Below the pieces are notes generated by a model that saw nothing but the letters and a program-made list of their open reading frames with translations, did not search any database and was not told where the DNA came from. A stretch of 5,635 nucleotides of DNA from contig DAOVNW010000069.1 in the NCBI GenBank assembly GCA_030630095.1, forward strand, positions 1-5,635, written 5' to 3'. Positions within the stretch are counted from its first letter, which is position 1; each line of letters begins with the position of its first letter. The DNA comes from Candidatus Omnitrophota bacterium (GTDB lineage: Bacteria; Omnitrophota; Gorgyraeia; JAGLLT01). Positions 5,104 through 5,635 of the stretch are shown one piece after another. The translations under genes were made by a program, and so were the position numbers.

Positions 5104-5635
5104 CTAAAAAAATAATTAAGATATTGTCTTTTACGCTTATATTTATATTCGCGGCCGGTATTCGGCTTTCTGCCGATGATTCCATAGAGAAGTGCCGCCG
5201 GGGATTATTGAAGAAGATGAGGGCTAAGACAGATATAAAGCAAAGGGGAAGAAAGTATTGCTCAGAGAATTTCGAAGTTGTTACGGATAAAAAAAGCATC
5301 GAGAAGTTTGGCGTAAAAAATACAAAAAAATTTGAGGCCTCGATGCTCAGAATATGTTATATACTGGAAGAAGCACATAAAATAACAACAAAAATTACCG
5401 GCATATCTACCTCGGGTAAATACGTTATAAATATTTCATCACCAGAGGTTTTCAAGAAAAGATGGGGAGAATCGGGGGACAACTTAGTATATTACAACGG
5501 TTCCTGCTTCTGGATGGCTATACCGATTGAGGTTATGCGAAATCCTCTCGATGACTCATCTGATATGATAGCCCGTCTCTACAATACATATGCCCTGATG
5601 TTTATTTATGGAAAGCAGGGCTCTAGGATTGACGG
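5100..5635 (+). CDS. Exported protein of unknown function, 3' end beyond window; possible degenerate peptidase-MA-like domain
   Basis: The ATG overlaps the prfA stop (ATGA, 4 bases), with a weak purine-rich AGAAAGAG at 5083-5090 as ribosome binding site, so it is probably coupled to prfA. The frame stays open for 178 codons to the window edge. Residues 1-25 form a classic signal peptide: basic KKIIK, a hydrophobic core from about I8 to L23, and a likely cleavage after LSA (A25). The mature part has cysteines at 32, 54, 86 and 136, so disulfides are possible in an oxidising compartment. I do not recognise the family with confidence. The layout of residues 58-178 (FEVVTD strand, helix with YILEEAHKIT, then KYVINISSPEVFKKRW, then IPIEV, then RLYNTYALMF followed by SRIDG) recalls secreted peptidase-MA/DUF1570-type gluzincins, but where HExxH would fall it reads YNTYA, so no metal site is present. 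In many genomes prmC sits here; this protein has no methyltransferase NPPY motif in the visible part. The coding call is firm, the function is not. Confidence 0.85.
   Translation, partial: MTKKIIKILSFTLIFIFAAGIRLSADDSIEKCRRGLLKKMRAKTDIKQRGRKYCSENFEVVTDKKSIEKFGVKNTKKFEASMLRICYILEEAHKITTKITGISTSGKYVINISSPEVFKKRWGESGDNLVYYNGSCFWMAIPIEVMRNPLDDSSDMIARLYNTYALMFIYGKQGSRID

Noticed and set aside
5072..5299. Reverse-strand hydrophobic open frame at the prfA/exported gene junction
   Set aside because: The hydrophobicity comes from the complement of lysine-rich codons, and the + strand frame here is a coherent signal-peptide protein coupled to prfA.
1..5635. tRNA, rRNA, CRISPR array, insertion sequence or phage attachment site
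   Set aside because: No cloverleaf, regularly spaced direct repeat, transposase or integrase was seen; coding density is near complete outside 3705-3838.

Overview
The window is a tightly packed stretch of bacterial chromosome with every gene on the + strand and no gene-free stretch longer than about 134 bases. In order it holds the 3' two-thirds of polA (DNA polymerase I, cut by the left edge), coaE (dephospho-CoA kinase), rho (transcription termination factor), rpmE (ribosomal protein L31, zinc-binding form), prfA (peptide chain release factor 1), and the 5' part of an unrecognised gene for an exported protein that runs off the right edge. Gaps are 17, 6, 134 and 2 bases, and the last junction is a 4-base ATGA overlap, so most or all of it is probably one transcription unit.

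All five named proteins are housekeeping products with nearly complete family motifs. Base composition is moderate (roughly 40-45% GC by eye), the proteins are rich in lysine, and Shine-Dalgarno sites are mostly good AAGGAG or GAGGAG types. The run polA-coaE-rho-rpmE-prfA, the C+ type L31 and the sequence style point to a Gram-negative-type lineage. My guess is Candidatus Omnitrophota (OP3) or a neighbouring candidate phylum, but this is inference from gene order and style, not a database result.

The genes link DNA repair and replication (polA), coenzyme A supply (coaE), transcription termination (rho) and translation (rpmE, prfA). The least ordinary parts are three. First, the rho-rpmE gap is almost entirely filled by two abutting inverted repeats (3707-3775 and 3776-3820) that end just before the rpmE ribosome binding site. 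Second, the gene coupled to prfA at 5100 encodes a signal-peptide-bearing protein of unknown function where prmC (the RF1 methyltransferase) is often found; it faintly resembles a gluzincin-type peptidase whose metal motif has been lost. Third, there are departures at well-known motif positions: Exo II Asp to Glu and an O-helix Gly to Ser in PolA, and unusual P-loop variants in CoaE and Rho. I see no clear novel defence or mobile system; the window is largely core genome.
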